NCBI GenBank assembly: GCA_019426215.1
Contig: CM033391.1
Location: 14,248,708-14,312,707, forward strand
DNA from: Buddleja alternifolia
Lineage: Eukaryota; Streptophyta; Magnoliopsida; Lamiales; Scrophulariaceae
Length of the DNA: 64,000 bases
Direction of reading: 5' to 3'
Shown here: positions 11,022 through 22,237 of the stretch, piece after piece
Layout: each line of letters starts with the position of its first letter
Position numbering within the stretch: position 1 is the stretch's first letter
Program-made: the position numbers and the translations under genes
The notes under the pieces: model-generated
Told to the model about the DNA's origin: nothing
Database searches by the model: none
Seen by the model: the letters and a program-made list of their open reading frames with translations, nothing else

Positions 11022-14000
11022 ATGCAGAACATAGCTTTTTGGAATGTGAGGGGCCTCAATAGTACTAGTAGACAAAGGGAGGTGATGAGCCTTTATAAGT
11101 GTGGGAATAATGGGTCTATTGGAACGTAAAATCAAAGTTGCAAACTATGATAAAATGTATAAAAAATTCTGCTCTAGATGGGGTTGTATTACAAACACTA
11201 GTGAGGATCCAAAGGGAAGAATATGGCAAATGTAGAGACATGAAATCAATGATGTGGAAATTGTAAAGGTGTCTGCTCAGTTTATACATAATAAGATTTA
11301 TAATAAAGTCCAGCACACTTCATGTTATCTTACATATGTGTATGCTTATAACCATGCTGCTGAAAGAATGCCTCTGTGGGGAGAATAACAACAAATTCCT
11401 CACTCTACTCAAGGTCTTTCGATCATGTTGGGTGATTTTAATTGGGTCTTAACTGAGTTGGATAGAATTGGGGGGGGGGCTATTACCGTGAATGAGATCC
11501 TGGATTATAAAGAGTGTATTGAGAATTGTGGGTTGGAGGAAATGAAATGGACTGGATGTTTCTATACATGGAATGATAATCATGAAGAGAGGAACAGGAT
11601 TTTTTTCGAAACTAGATAGAGTCTTTATGAATCAGGAGTGGTTCATGGACAATCCAGATGTTGAAGCTACTTTTCTCCCCGAAGGCTTGTCTAACCATAG
11701 CCCTATGGTGGTCAATGTGTGTATAAAACAAGTGTAGAAGAAGAGGCATTTTCAAGTATTTTAATATGTGGAGTGAATCTCCATAATTCATTCCTCCTGT
11801 GGAGTCATGCTAGGATTCTTTCGTAGAGGGTAATGCTTTGTTCATAGTGGTTCATAAAATGAAGCAGATGAAGCCTATTTTAACAGGGTTAAATAAGGAC
11901 AGATTCCATGCAATTGAATTACAAGCTGAAAGTTCCCAAGATAAGCTCTCTGACCTCCAACAGCAGCTGAATGCAAACCTTTTATGCACTCAGTTGTTGT
12001 CTCAGGTTAAAGTGGCTTAGAAGGAGTGTAGGGAAAAAACGTTGGCCAAGGAAAAGTATCTGAAACAGAAAGCCAAACTTAATTGGCTTACTATGGGGGA
12101 TCTCAATACCAAGTACTTTCATATGATCATTAAACAGAGACAAGCTAGAACCAAGATTACATAGATCACTGATGTGGGGAGAACCATTACAGATTATAAT
12201 GAAGTTGCAAATCACTTTGTTCACTTTTATCAGAACTTACTGGGGAGCAGTAGTCCAGTTATAAGAACAGAAGGGAAAATATTTGAACAAGGGTCTAGAT
12301 TGAATTTTGAAATGCGATTGGATCTTATTAAACCTTTTACTCCTGCGGATGTTAAAAGTGCTATGTTTAGTATTTGCCCCACCAAGAGCCCTGGCCCAGA
12401 TGGATTTGGAAGTGGATATTTTTAGGCAGCATGGTAGGTGATTGGAGCTAAAGTTTCAAATGCAATTCTGGATTTTTTTTAATCATGGGAAACTGCTTAA
12501 ACAAGTCAATTGTACTCTTCTAAGCCTTATTCCTAAAATTGATAACCCTACAATTGCTAGTGAGGTTAGGCCAATTACATGCTACAATACTCTATACAAA
12601 TGCCTTTCTAAGATGATTACAACTAGGCTGGCCAGTGTCCTAACTAAATTAGTGGATGAGAATCAGGGTGCTTTCACAAAAGGGAGGTCCATTATAGATA
12701 ACATTCTGATTAGTCAGGAATTATTACGACTCTACAATAAGAAGAATGTGTCACCTAGATGCCTAATGAAGATAGATATAAGAAGGCATATGATACTGTT
12801 CAGTGGCAATTTGTAAGGGAATTGTTGGAAGGGTTCAGGTTTCCTGAGAAGTTCAGTGGGTGGGTCCTTGAGTGTGTGACAACTACTTCATTTTTTGTAG
12901 TTCTCAATGGTGAAACTCATGGATTTTTTAAGGGCTAAAGAGGTTTGAGACAAGGGGATTCAATATCCCCCTTGCTTTTTGTGTTGGTCATGGAATACTT
13001 AACACGGAGCTTCAAATTGGCTGCTAAACCTCCATAGTTTAGATTCCATCCTGGTAGTAAGCATTTGGGCCTTACCAATATTTGCTTTGCAGATGATCTC
13101 CTAATATTCTGTAAAGCAACTCCATTTGCAATTAATGTGCTCTTGAGTGCTTTCCAAAGATTTTCTGAAACATCTGGTCTCTATGCTAACCAAGGAAAGT
13201 CTAATGTGTTTGTCAGAGGGGTTGTTATGGCGGTTAAGGAAGAAATCTTACACGCTACGGGGTTCTCCGAAGGAACTTTCCCAATGAGGTATCTAGGTGT
13301 TCCACTCTCACCCACAAAGTGAAATAAACTAGATTGTTTTACTCTGGTTGAGAAAGTTACCAAAAGGCTTTCAAGTTAAGCTTCTAGACACCTATCATAT
13401 GCTGGGAGAGTCCAATTGATCAATTATGTGTTGTTATCTATGCATGTTTACTGGGCCTCCATCTTTATTGTCCCCCAGTCAATCATGAAGCAAATTGAGC
13501 AAAACTATAGGGCTTTTTTATGGGATAAAACAGAACAAAGCAGGAAACTGATTCCTGTCAGTTGGGATCAAGTATGCACAAGGAAAAAGAATGGGGGGTT
13601 AAATATCAAATGTTGTAGGGCTTGGAACATTGCATCTATTGGCAAACATGTATGGGCTCTGTCTCAGAAAAAAGATTCATTGTGGGTTTAGTGGATCACT
13701 GGGGTGTACCTAAAAGACCATGAGTTCTGGGATTATAACCCACCCCAAGATTATAGCTGGGCTTGGAAGAAAATAAACAATGTAAAGAGAAAACTACAAT
13801 CAGACTATGTGCAGAATTGATGGAATCAGACACCCTAAGGTATATACACTATCCAAAGTTGTTATAACTGGCTTAGAGGTGAGCAAGGTCCTTTTAGAAA
13901 TGCAAAAATTGTTTGGAGTAAACTGAATATACCCAGATATTCCTTTACTACTTACTAGTGTTACATGTAAAACTATTGACTCGGGACAGATTGATGAGGT

Positions 14001-14400
14001 TCATTCCACAAGTTGAGATTTGTTGTGTTTTATGTGGTGAAGGGATTGAGTCTGCTAAGCACCTGTTTTTTACTGTGTATGGAGAAGAGAAGTATTGCAG
14101 CTGACAATGGAATGGATGAAAGTTCAAACTTGGCCATATAAGTTCAACAGGTGGGTGAAGTGGCTGAGATTTGCATTCGCAAACTGTAGATGTAGACAAC
14201 AAATTATTATGGTTGGTTATGCAGGCGCAATCAATCTTATTTGGAGGAAAAGGAACTTGCGCATATTTGAACATAAAGAAAGGCAGGTGGCAGATATGTT
14301 TATGGAACTGAAAAGGGAACTGACTACCAAGTTTACAGGGGTGTATAGCAACAAGTTGAGGGGCAGAGACTTACTATATTTTGATAGCCTGATGGAGTAA
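11022..14400 (+). pseudogene. LINE ORF2 (endonuclease-reverse transcriptase) remnant
   Basis: Opens at 11022 with Ile-Ala-Phe-Trp-Asn-Val-Arg-Gly-Leu, the start of the APE-type endonuclease. Leu-Gly-Asp-Phe-Asn at about 11427 is the conserved GDFN block. RT motifs follow: Lys-Ser-Pro-Gly-Pro-Asp-Gly near 12385, Leu-Ile-Pro-Lys and Arg-Pro-Ile near 12525-12580, Gln-Gly-Ala-Phe near 12665, and Phe-Ala-Asp-Asp at about 13083. A Cys-x2-Cys...His block near 14015-14070 matches the C-terminal zf-RVT domain. At least a dozen stops or frameshifts separate these pieces. In the family, the enzyme nicks target DNA and copies the LINE RNA. Confidence 0.8.
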
Positions 14401-14576
14401 AGTGTTATATAGTGGGGCTTGTTTCTCTTTATTTGTATATTCTATAGTTTATGATTTTTGTTTCTGATTGACACCAAGGTTTGATGTCTTCCTTGGGTGT
14501 TTGTTTCGTATGAACATTTTTGTTTGATGGGATCTAATACAATTACTGGATTACCTAAAAAAAAAAGTTCCATTCC

Positions 14577-15573
14577 CTACGATCTTGAGAAAGGCATTCG
14601 AGGGATATGATGAAAGTCAAGAGGTCTTGACTAATAGTGGGAGTCGACCTAAAGCGTAAGAGCTCAAAGATCAATCTAAAGATTGAGTCTTTTCAGAAAC
14701 TTAAGTTCTAAAGGTTAATAGGTGAACAACTGGCTTATTAGTATTACATGTTGGCAGCATTGCATGAGTAATGTATATGTGATCATCATCTCAATTTTTC
14801 AAAAGGACTTATAAGGGAAAAACACCATAATTGCACGATGTAGCAATATGTGTGGGCTATTGGGTTGCTATAACCCTTCTTTGTCCGAACACATAGATAA
14901 TATGTTAACCAAGTTCAACATGGAAGAATGAAAGGAGATTTCTCCTATAAAGCATGACCAATAGGTACATGCAATTCTATGAGTTAAAATTGATTTTAAC
15001 TGATACATCTAATGTATTAAGTCGAACCCCAAAATGATCCAATGGATTAGATTGGTGTTGTTTGTTGGAAAACAACATGGGAAAATTGGAGATAGAATCT
15101 CTAGTCTTAAGACATGAACTTAAGAAATGATCAATGATTTACTTTATGCCAAATAGAAGAGTAAAAGTTGAGAATGTCTCTTACGAAGAGACAAAGGCTA
15201 ACTCTGCCATTTAAATCGTGAATTATGATGCGATGATAAAAGGTATCTAAATATGTGAACCTATCTTATTGAAAGATGAGGTTCTACCAATCGAATATCA
15301 AGTACAAATGTACTATGATTATCAATAAGGGTGAAAGATCTTAAGAAAGAGCAGAGGTCTCACCTATTATCTGTACATACCTAGTAGCGAAATGAAAAAT
15401 CTGAGAGTTTATTTTATCAGAGTAGACGTTCGAGTGGAACAAGTCAACTCAACAGAAACGTGGCAAACCCTTTTCACCAAAACCCTTGAGTAAGAGTTGT
15501 GTTCAAAAGGTCGTGATGGACTTGTGTGGGAACATTAATAGTAGGCTCTTGAGCAAGTGGGAGATTGATAGTG
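14577..15573 (+). other. 3' internal part of the gag element with polypurine tract
   Basis: Continues the host element of the LINE. No pol-like coding. It ends in 'aagtgggagattgatag', which resembles the plant copia polypurine tract AAGTGGGAGATTG placed just before a 3' LTR. The LTR start TGTTGTATGCCC follows. Confidence 0.45.
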
Positions 15574-17134
15574 TTGTATGCCCAACGAGCATCTGTTGGT
15601 TTGAACACTGGATCATAAACACTATCACAGTCTTATCATTTATATCGTATCAAACCTGTTTGATATGCTTCTTTATTTTTAATTACTTATATTAGTATAG
15701 ATAAAGATTTCAGGGATTACATCATAGTTAGGGGAGCGGTCAGAATACCTATGGAATGCTCCCAAAGATCGTAATCCTAAAACGTGTTTCAAGTCATAGA
15801 GGCTGTGAGATATGGGAAATCACGGGCCTCGTCAAGACTTGTTCGTGTGCGTTACTCTTATTAGAGATTGACATTTTCCATTGTCAATGGCCGGCGAGTC
15901 AATACATACACGAAGATTCATACTTTGGAGAAGTATGGATTTGAACGGTCCTGCAAAGATTCCTCGCTGGTTTTGTCGAACTTGGAGTCCTTGGGTTTCG
16001 TAGTATGAGATAGTCCTTAGACTTGAGATGTCATTGGAAAGGGTGCTATCCACTATACTTTGATGTACACGTGCACTCCAGAGAGTCATATGGCGTGTAT
16101 GTTGGGTATAGTTTGATAGTACAACGGAACAAATGGCAGTTGTCAAGAGATCCATCAAGGGCTTACAGCCTGGCATTTCCTATGTTGTTGTGTAAAGCTG
16201 GATGATTGATAAAAGTCTTTTTAGCATAGTCTTATAAGAGGAATTGGTGATCCCTGCTTGGAAGACCGGATCATTAGTGGAACCAACATAGTCATAGTTT
16301 CCGAGGCTACTAGGGTTTCAACCGTCGCCAAACCCTAAACCTTAGATGGGAAAAAGATGGAAGAATTCGACTCACATGAAGATCGAAATCCAGATAGGTT
16401 TGCTTTTCATCGTTAACATCTAGGAAGTCGTGGCAACATTGCTAGATATCAAACCATGACCGATAGGTGCCTTGGGTTAATTGGTGAAGTTGATCCAAGG
16501 CCCAGTTAATTATTGAGAATAATTAATCTAGCCTATGAGGAGGACTTATTGTTAGCTTGTTAATAAGCCTAAGACCGCACACTTGAATTAGTGTAGTACC
16601 TATTGGCTAGTTAATTCTTTGTGAATTAATGTAGAGATTAATTAATTGGGGAAAAAAATAAATTAATTAAGTATTCTTAATTAATAATAGTCTTATAATT
16701 TAATATTGAATATTAAATTGGGAAAGATTAATTAATTAATTAGTGGACTAATTAATTAATGTGTGAAAGAGAAAATAAATATATATATGTATACACGCAT
16801 GGGCGTGTATATGGATGGATATGGTGGTAAGATTTTATCTTATTCACCAAGTTTATGTATATATATATTTAATATATATCTTATAATATATTTAGTAGAA
16901 TCCATTCTAATTAATTAGATGACTAATTAACATGGAAAGATCTTATAAATATATTCGGCTAGATAATGTAAATTTGGTAAGATCTATTTAATTAACTAGT
17001 TGACTAATTATATGGTAAGATCTCATTGGATAGATATGATATCAAATATATGGGAATATCTAATTAGTTGGAAAGATATCTAACTAACAAAGGAATAGAG
17101 TTTGAGAAAGAAAGGAAACTAAATAAAATAAAAT

Positions 17135-17137
<3 letters not shown>

Positions 17138-17177
<40 letters not shown>
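17138..17177. repeat. (AT)n microsatellite
   Basis: About twenty uninterrupted AT units inside the LTR-like block. Confidence 0.9.
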
Positions 17178-17180
<3 letters not shown>

Positions 17181-17260
17181 ACACCTATTAAGGCAATTTG
17201 AACACACACTCTAGGCAGGTGAGTGTGTGTGAAGGGCGTGTGTTCCCTACATGTATATAT

Positions 17261-17641
17261 AGGGATAATTGCAAAAAATTCCCCTGTGTTAATGCGAAAT
17301 TGCAAAAAAACACCTACGTTAACGAAATAGGCTAAACACCACCATGTGTTATTCAAAAATCTGCAAAAAGTCATTTTTAGTCAAAAAGATAGAAAGAAAT
17401 ATGTATTTTTTGGGTGAAATAACACTATTTTACCTTTTATTTTGTTTGGAGAGTGTATAAATGACAAAGATTCATGTCATTAAAGGTGAAAAACACGAAA
17501 AACACACTCATTTTTCTTCAAAAAGTGACTGTTTGCAGACTTTTGAATAACACATGGTGGTGTTTAGCCTATTTCGTTAACATAAGTTTTTTTTTTTGCA
17601 ATTTCGCGTTAATACCGGGGTTTTTTTTTGCAATTATCCCT
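17261..17641. mobile_element. MITE with ~130-bp terminal inverted repeats
   Basis: The first ~130 bases (AGGGATAATTGCAAAAAA...) are repeated in reverse complement at the other end (...GCAATTATCCCT). The arms include the shared block 'aataggctaaacaccaccat'. Flanked by GTATATAT on both sides (17253-17260 and 17642-17649), an 8-bp duplication in AT-rich DNA and therefore only moderately informative. Non-coding; a non-autonomous DNA transposon of hAT or Mutator type. The short ORFs inside are arm artefacts. Confidence 0.8.
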
Positions 17642-18157
17642 GTATATATATATATGTGTTGTTGTTTTATATGATTAAGGTTAAGAGTTTTCATAAGTTG
17701 AAAACTAAGATTGAAAACATCAATTCTTTCTTTCATCTATTCTCTTCCACCTCTTTCACAAGTAATTCTTCCAACTCATGTGTTGAGTACGAAGAACATC
17801 AAAAATATATTCCTACCTCTTTTATCATAAGCCAAAATTCGATATTTTCTTGACTAGGACTTGTGTGGATAATCGAGGGTACATACTAAGGTGTTGATAA
17901 ACTTAGAGGCGCAACACTTGGGGCGCTAGAGCAAATCAATCCGGAGAGGTGTAGCAAGGAGTTGCTTAAAAAGACGTTGCGGTTTTTGTTCTTGAAGAAG
18001 TAAACACGTGATAACTCTCTTTTGTGAGTTTTTGAATCTAATGGTACCATATCTGCCTAGCCCTAATTTGGGGACGCCACGCATTTTTATTGAATTTTGA
18101 AATTATGTGCTTCCGCTGCGACCGGCATCCCCGGGGTTGGACCACGCGATCCCAACA

Positions 18158-18860
18158 AATGATAATTCTAGGCTCTTAGAATATAACATGATATAATTGA
18201 AATATTTTTGAAGAATTATGGAGAGTATTCTTCATCGTGTGATGTTTTCGATATCCACTATCCATTTAATGATGTGGGTACTATAAATTAATGTAAACCC
18301 CCTATATGTAATCAACAGTAAACGAAATCTCCACAAAAAGAGAATTCTATCTTTTTTGGGAACAGAAATAACTGATCAACTAGGTGGTGGTAGAAGAGTA
18401 AGGATTTGGTTAATGTACCTCGAGCTATCAATATAAAATCTTCGAGAGAGATAAAAGGAGGGCTAAAAGAGAGACAATATATACAAAAATCACATCCAGT
18501 AATTCGCCAATTTTATCCAGTGACATACCATATATTCTCTTGTTGCACTGTAAGTTATATATTTCTCTTAGTAAGAAGTTGAGTAAGAAATCTAGTAATA
18601 AGTCGAACGAGTTTTCATTAATACTAATCAAAGACGAAAGCTAAGGCCTATTTTTCTTTTTTTGGCGAGTTCAGTCAGCAGGGGCAATGAGGCAATTCAA
18701 CCGATGGCAGAGACCTGGCTCGCTAGAGATGGGAGCTTTTAAATCATTTAGGTTCTTGAGTCCATAATTAGCATAAGCAGAAATTAAATAGAACCAGGTC
18801 TATTCTACTGGTTGGAAGCCCATCAAAACCCCAATATGACATTTCCATTTTCGAGTGGGA
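18158..18860. other. Intergenic DNA, nothing recognised
   Basis: AT-rich and without coherent ORFs. It contains a tract 'ttttctttttttggcgagttcagtcagc' near 18650 but no element boundary I can define. Confidence 0.3.
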
Positions 18861-19735
18861 GTTAGATGAAACTAACAAACGTTCCATTTCCAGGTGGGAG
18901 ATGGATAACACTAAAAGACTATCCATTTAAGAGGCTTAGAAACCAGAAAACTATTTGGTGGAAGAGCTTAAGAGGCTTAGAAACCAGAAAGTTATTTGGT
19001 GGAGAAGCTCGGATTTGGACAAAGTCCTTGATGCAGGCCCAATCTGCTAGGAAAATGACTTTGATAACAATACGTATATAGAGTGCTACAAGCATCTTGA
19101 ACGCTTCAGTCATGCGGGCGAGGCATTCTACATGAAGGTGAGAACCACAGAACAAGATTTCTTGGTTACTCACCATACAAATAAGTTTGTATTCAACCAT
19201 ATTGTCGTGCAACTTTATTATACTATAAATGCGACAAGTCGAGGCCATCAGGGACGGAGCCAGGGGGCTGGAGGGTGCGGTCGCCCCCCCTCAATTTTGA
19301 AAAATCATTTTTTTACCTTACAAAATTTTTGATATTTGTATTTCGCCCCCCTCAAAATCGAAAAATATCATATTTTTTCCCTTTATTTTGAGTTCGCCCC
19401 CCTCCAAACCCAAAATCTTGGCTATAATGAAAGAGATATAAGAGTATAAAGTATGTTAAAAGTTGTAATTGAACCTAATTTCTTATTATATTTTTCTTCA
19501 CAAATATACCATACCGTACCGCGGGGGCTCCGCACCCCCATTTCACTCCTTCGACTATTTGCCAAAAAAAAATATATATCTATATCACAATAATCTCGCC
19601 CCCCCCTCATTCACATTCCTGGCTCCAGAGGCCATTGAAAAGATCTTCAAGGATGCTGGGATCACCTTATCCATGTCCGAGTACTTCATTGAGAATATGC
19701 ATCGGACAATTACGACGCAATGAGACTTATCCTCG
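18861..19735 (+). pseudogene. Gene-like fragment of unknown function split by a hAT MITE
   Basis: Two short coding-looking pieces flank the MITE at 19249-19627. The left, near 19085-19134, ends in an apparent GT splice donor (...TTCTACATGAAG then GTGAGA). The right, 19628-19723, gives about 30 residues ending ...ThrIleThrThrGln and a stop. Removing the MITE and one duplication joins them without loss. Near 18940-19010 a ~30-bp phrase ('aagaggcttagaaaccagaaa') occurs twice in tandem. I do not recognise the family. It could be an exon pair of a decayed host gene or chance. Confidence 0.2.
19249..19627. mobile_element. hAT-type MITE
   Basis: Begins CAGGGACGGAGCCAGG and ends CCTGGCTCCA, imperfect inverted termini of a kind common in plant hAT MITEs. 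Flanked by a perfect 8-bp duplication GAGGCCAT (19241-19248, 19628-19635). The interior has the repeated phrase 'cgccccccctc'. 379 bp, non-coding. Confidence 0.85.
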
Positions 19736-20939
19736 TTAGTGACACTACCATTGTGAAATAATTGGATCTGTTTTGGGTTAGAATTGAATTTCTTTTGTTT
19801 ATTGGTTTGTTTGATTCTTTAGCTCGAGCTCTTTCGTATTACAAAACACGTTTGAGAGATTTTACAGTGTATTATATTGCTCCATATCCTTTTGTGCTTA
19901 GTATTTGTATCCATATCTGAGAAAATAAAATTATGGAAAATTATGAAATTTGACATTTCTAGAATTTGAGAAAAATCGAGATGAGTGGTCTGTAATTAAA
20001 AATATGCTAAATCAAATCACAGACAAATGGGAGAAAGCATGGTTTAATCAAATTGATGATGAAATTTAATTTCTGGAATGAAGAAGTAGCACAGGGCTAA
20101 TTATTACTCTGTTTTGATTTTTTTGAGCTAAATTGTTGGGCCTACTGAGGAAATAGAGAGAAAATTGGTAGAATCCTTCATCTATGGATTCAAAGGAGTG
20201 CTTAAAAATGGAAGGAGAGTAAAAAATTTAACTACTGAATTTTTAGGCCAAACGGAATGCTAATATAATTGAATTAAATTTACAAATAAGGAGCTCCCAG
20301 CAAGAGAATTTGGAGAATCGATATATAAAATCTCTCAAAAAAATCATCATTGGTTGTTCAACGATTAATTATATGATTATGCATATAATTATGCATTGTA
20401 TTAAAATACTAATCACAAAAGGATATAGAGCAATATAATTATGCATTGTATGACAATCATAACATGAATGAGAATATATTACAATTTACAAGTATACAAT
20501 CACAACATGAATGAAAATATATGTTACTGTGTAAAGAGAAAGTTCCAGATTCTAGATTTTCTTAAAAAGCATCATTGTCAATATTACAGGACATCACTAT
20601 TTTAGGGGAAAATGAGAAGTTGAATGCTCGTAACATGACCTCTAAAGGATTGTGCAAGAACAAGAGCTCTATTTTTGTTTCTCCGACTGGTTCTTATTTG
20701 CATTTCGCCAAAAAAGCAAGAAAAACTGAAAGATTGTGGGTCAAATTTAGACCCTTCAGTGAAACTATTATGTTGCATCCAAGAACAACCCTAAGACTTT
20801 GTCTGTATATGTTTTTTGAAAAATCTAGTATAATATAGGGTGATGTTTGTTGTGTTTGGTTATGTTTTTAGAAAATGATTGGAATTTTTCAAAGAATGAT
20901 GATATATACCACCCAATTTGGATCACTTATTTTTCACTT
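19736..20939. other. Intergenic DNA with an unassigned ORF
   Basis: AT-rich. A plus-strand ORF at 20575-20838 (87 codons, basic, no known motif) starts after a segment with no promoter I can point to. I treat it as chance. Two copies of 'aatataattatgcattgta' near 20385 and 20432 form a short direct repeat. Confidence 0.25.
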
Positions 20940-20947
20940 CTTATGTG

Positions 20948-21894
20948 TAGGGGTGATCGCGGTTCGATTTTACTTTTTTTTTTTATTAATTTCAAATTGA
21001 ATTGCTAAATGCGGTTTGGAGGAAATAAAATTTGAAATTGTAGTTTTGTAAATCAAAATCGACAGTGCGGTTCGGTGCGGTTTGGTGGTTTTTCAAGTTA
21101 TTTTATATTTTAAAACTAAATAAGCAACAATGTTGGTCATATTTTTTATTAAACTAATTAATAAAAAGATAATGATAATTCATAACTAAGAAAATATTTG
21201 TTCGGAAGACATTTATCAAGATTAAACTCCATGAATCATTAAAAAAAAACACTAGTGTCATACATATTATTATATAAGAGTATCATACGTTTAGAACAGG
21301 AAATCACTTTAAATATTTGTTCACACTGAGCATAAATATAATATGTACATATTCTACTATATATATATATAAATATATCAAATAAATACACACTCATATA
21401 TAAGAAAATATCTTAATCTAGCTTGTATAAAAAGTAGGACAAGAAATTTGTATATAAACAAGTAATACAAAAATGCCATGTTGTAATTGTTTGATTATTA
21501 AAATTTGTACACTAAAATGTGCAAAAAGATATTGTAAAGTATATTATAAGGTCATAAAATAATAAGTAATCTAACGCGCCATCACAAATAATTGTGATAG
21601 TTAAATGAACAAACATCATAAATATAATCTATAATATCTTTTTTCCATCAAAAATCTTCAAGTGTTTATTATATATATAAAAATATATATAACACTAAAA
21701 TATCATAAGATATTATCACTTTAAAAATCTTAATCACACATGATGATTGAACATATTCTTAATCGTATAAAAGATATAACCATATGCCCATATCAATTCA
21801 ATAACAAATATTAAATAAAACTACAAATATGAATAGTATTACGAGTAAAACCTATTACACATTCAAACTCATAAAGAATTATAAGAAGAGTGTT

Positions 21895-21928
<34 letters not shown>

Positions 21929-22104
21929 GGCGGTGGCGGTGCAATTCGGTTTTTTTACACTACTTTTGAAACCAAACCACATAGGGCAGTGCAGTTTTCA
22001 ATTAAATTTTAAACCATGGTTTGCTTAGAAAATTGACAAAAACGGTGCGATTCGTTGCGGTGAGGTCAGTTCAGGCGATTTTTCAAAACCAATGCTCACC
22101 CCTA
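20948..22104. mobile_element. Non-autonomous hAT element (1,157 bp)
   Basis: Terminal inverted repeats TAGGGGTGATC / GATTGG...GAGTGGGGAT-type, that is TAGGGGTGA at 20948 and its complement TCACCCCTA at 22104. A perfect 8-bp duplication CTTATGTG lies on both sides (20940-20947, 22105-22112). Subterminal clusters of GCGGT/TTCGGT occur near both ends, as in plant hAT elements where the transposase binds. AT-rich interior without transposase. (AT)n at about 21897-21918. Confidence 0.9.
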
Positions 22105-22237
22105 CTTATGTGGCCATCCTAATCATTGTCCAACTCAACATCTACTTAATCCTTTTATTCTCCTTGATTTTGGTCCTAAACTCTCTTATTCAAAACTCTC
22201 TTATTCTCTTTCCTTATTCACACCCCAAAGCATTTTG

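Larger units (their letters stand above)
9619..14565 (+). mobile_element. L1-type LINE, near full length but decayed
   Basis: A plant L1-clade non-LTR retrotransposon of about 4.95 kb with a 5' region, ORF1, ORF2, a short 3' UTR and a terminal A-tract at about 14557-14566. The flanking duplication is AGTTCCATTCC at 9608-9618 and directly after the A-tract (14566-14576), as expected from target-primed reverse transcription. The 5' end is therefore close to intact. Both ORFs are broken by many nonsense changes and frameshifts, so the copy is old and inactive. It sits inside the gag-bearing LTR element. Confidence 0.85.
15574..18157 (+). mobile_element. Probable 3' LTR of the gag element
   Basis: Starts TGTTGTATGCCC right after a polypurine tract and ends GCGATCCCAACA at 18157, preceded by 'ttccgctgcgacc', like other plant copia LTR ends. 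About 2.2 kb after removing the MITE at 17261-17641. It has a long TTAATTAAT-rich middle and an (AT)n tract at 17138-17177. The matching 5' LTR was not found in the window, so the pair cannot be verified. No real gene inside. Confidence 0.5.
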
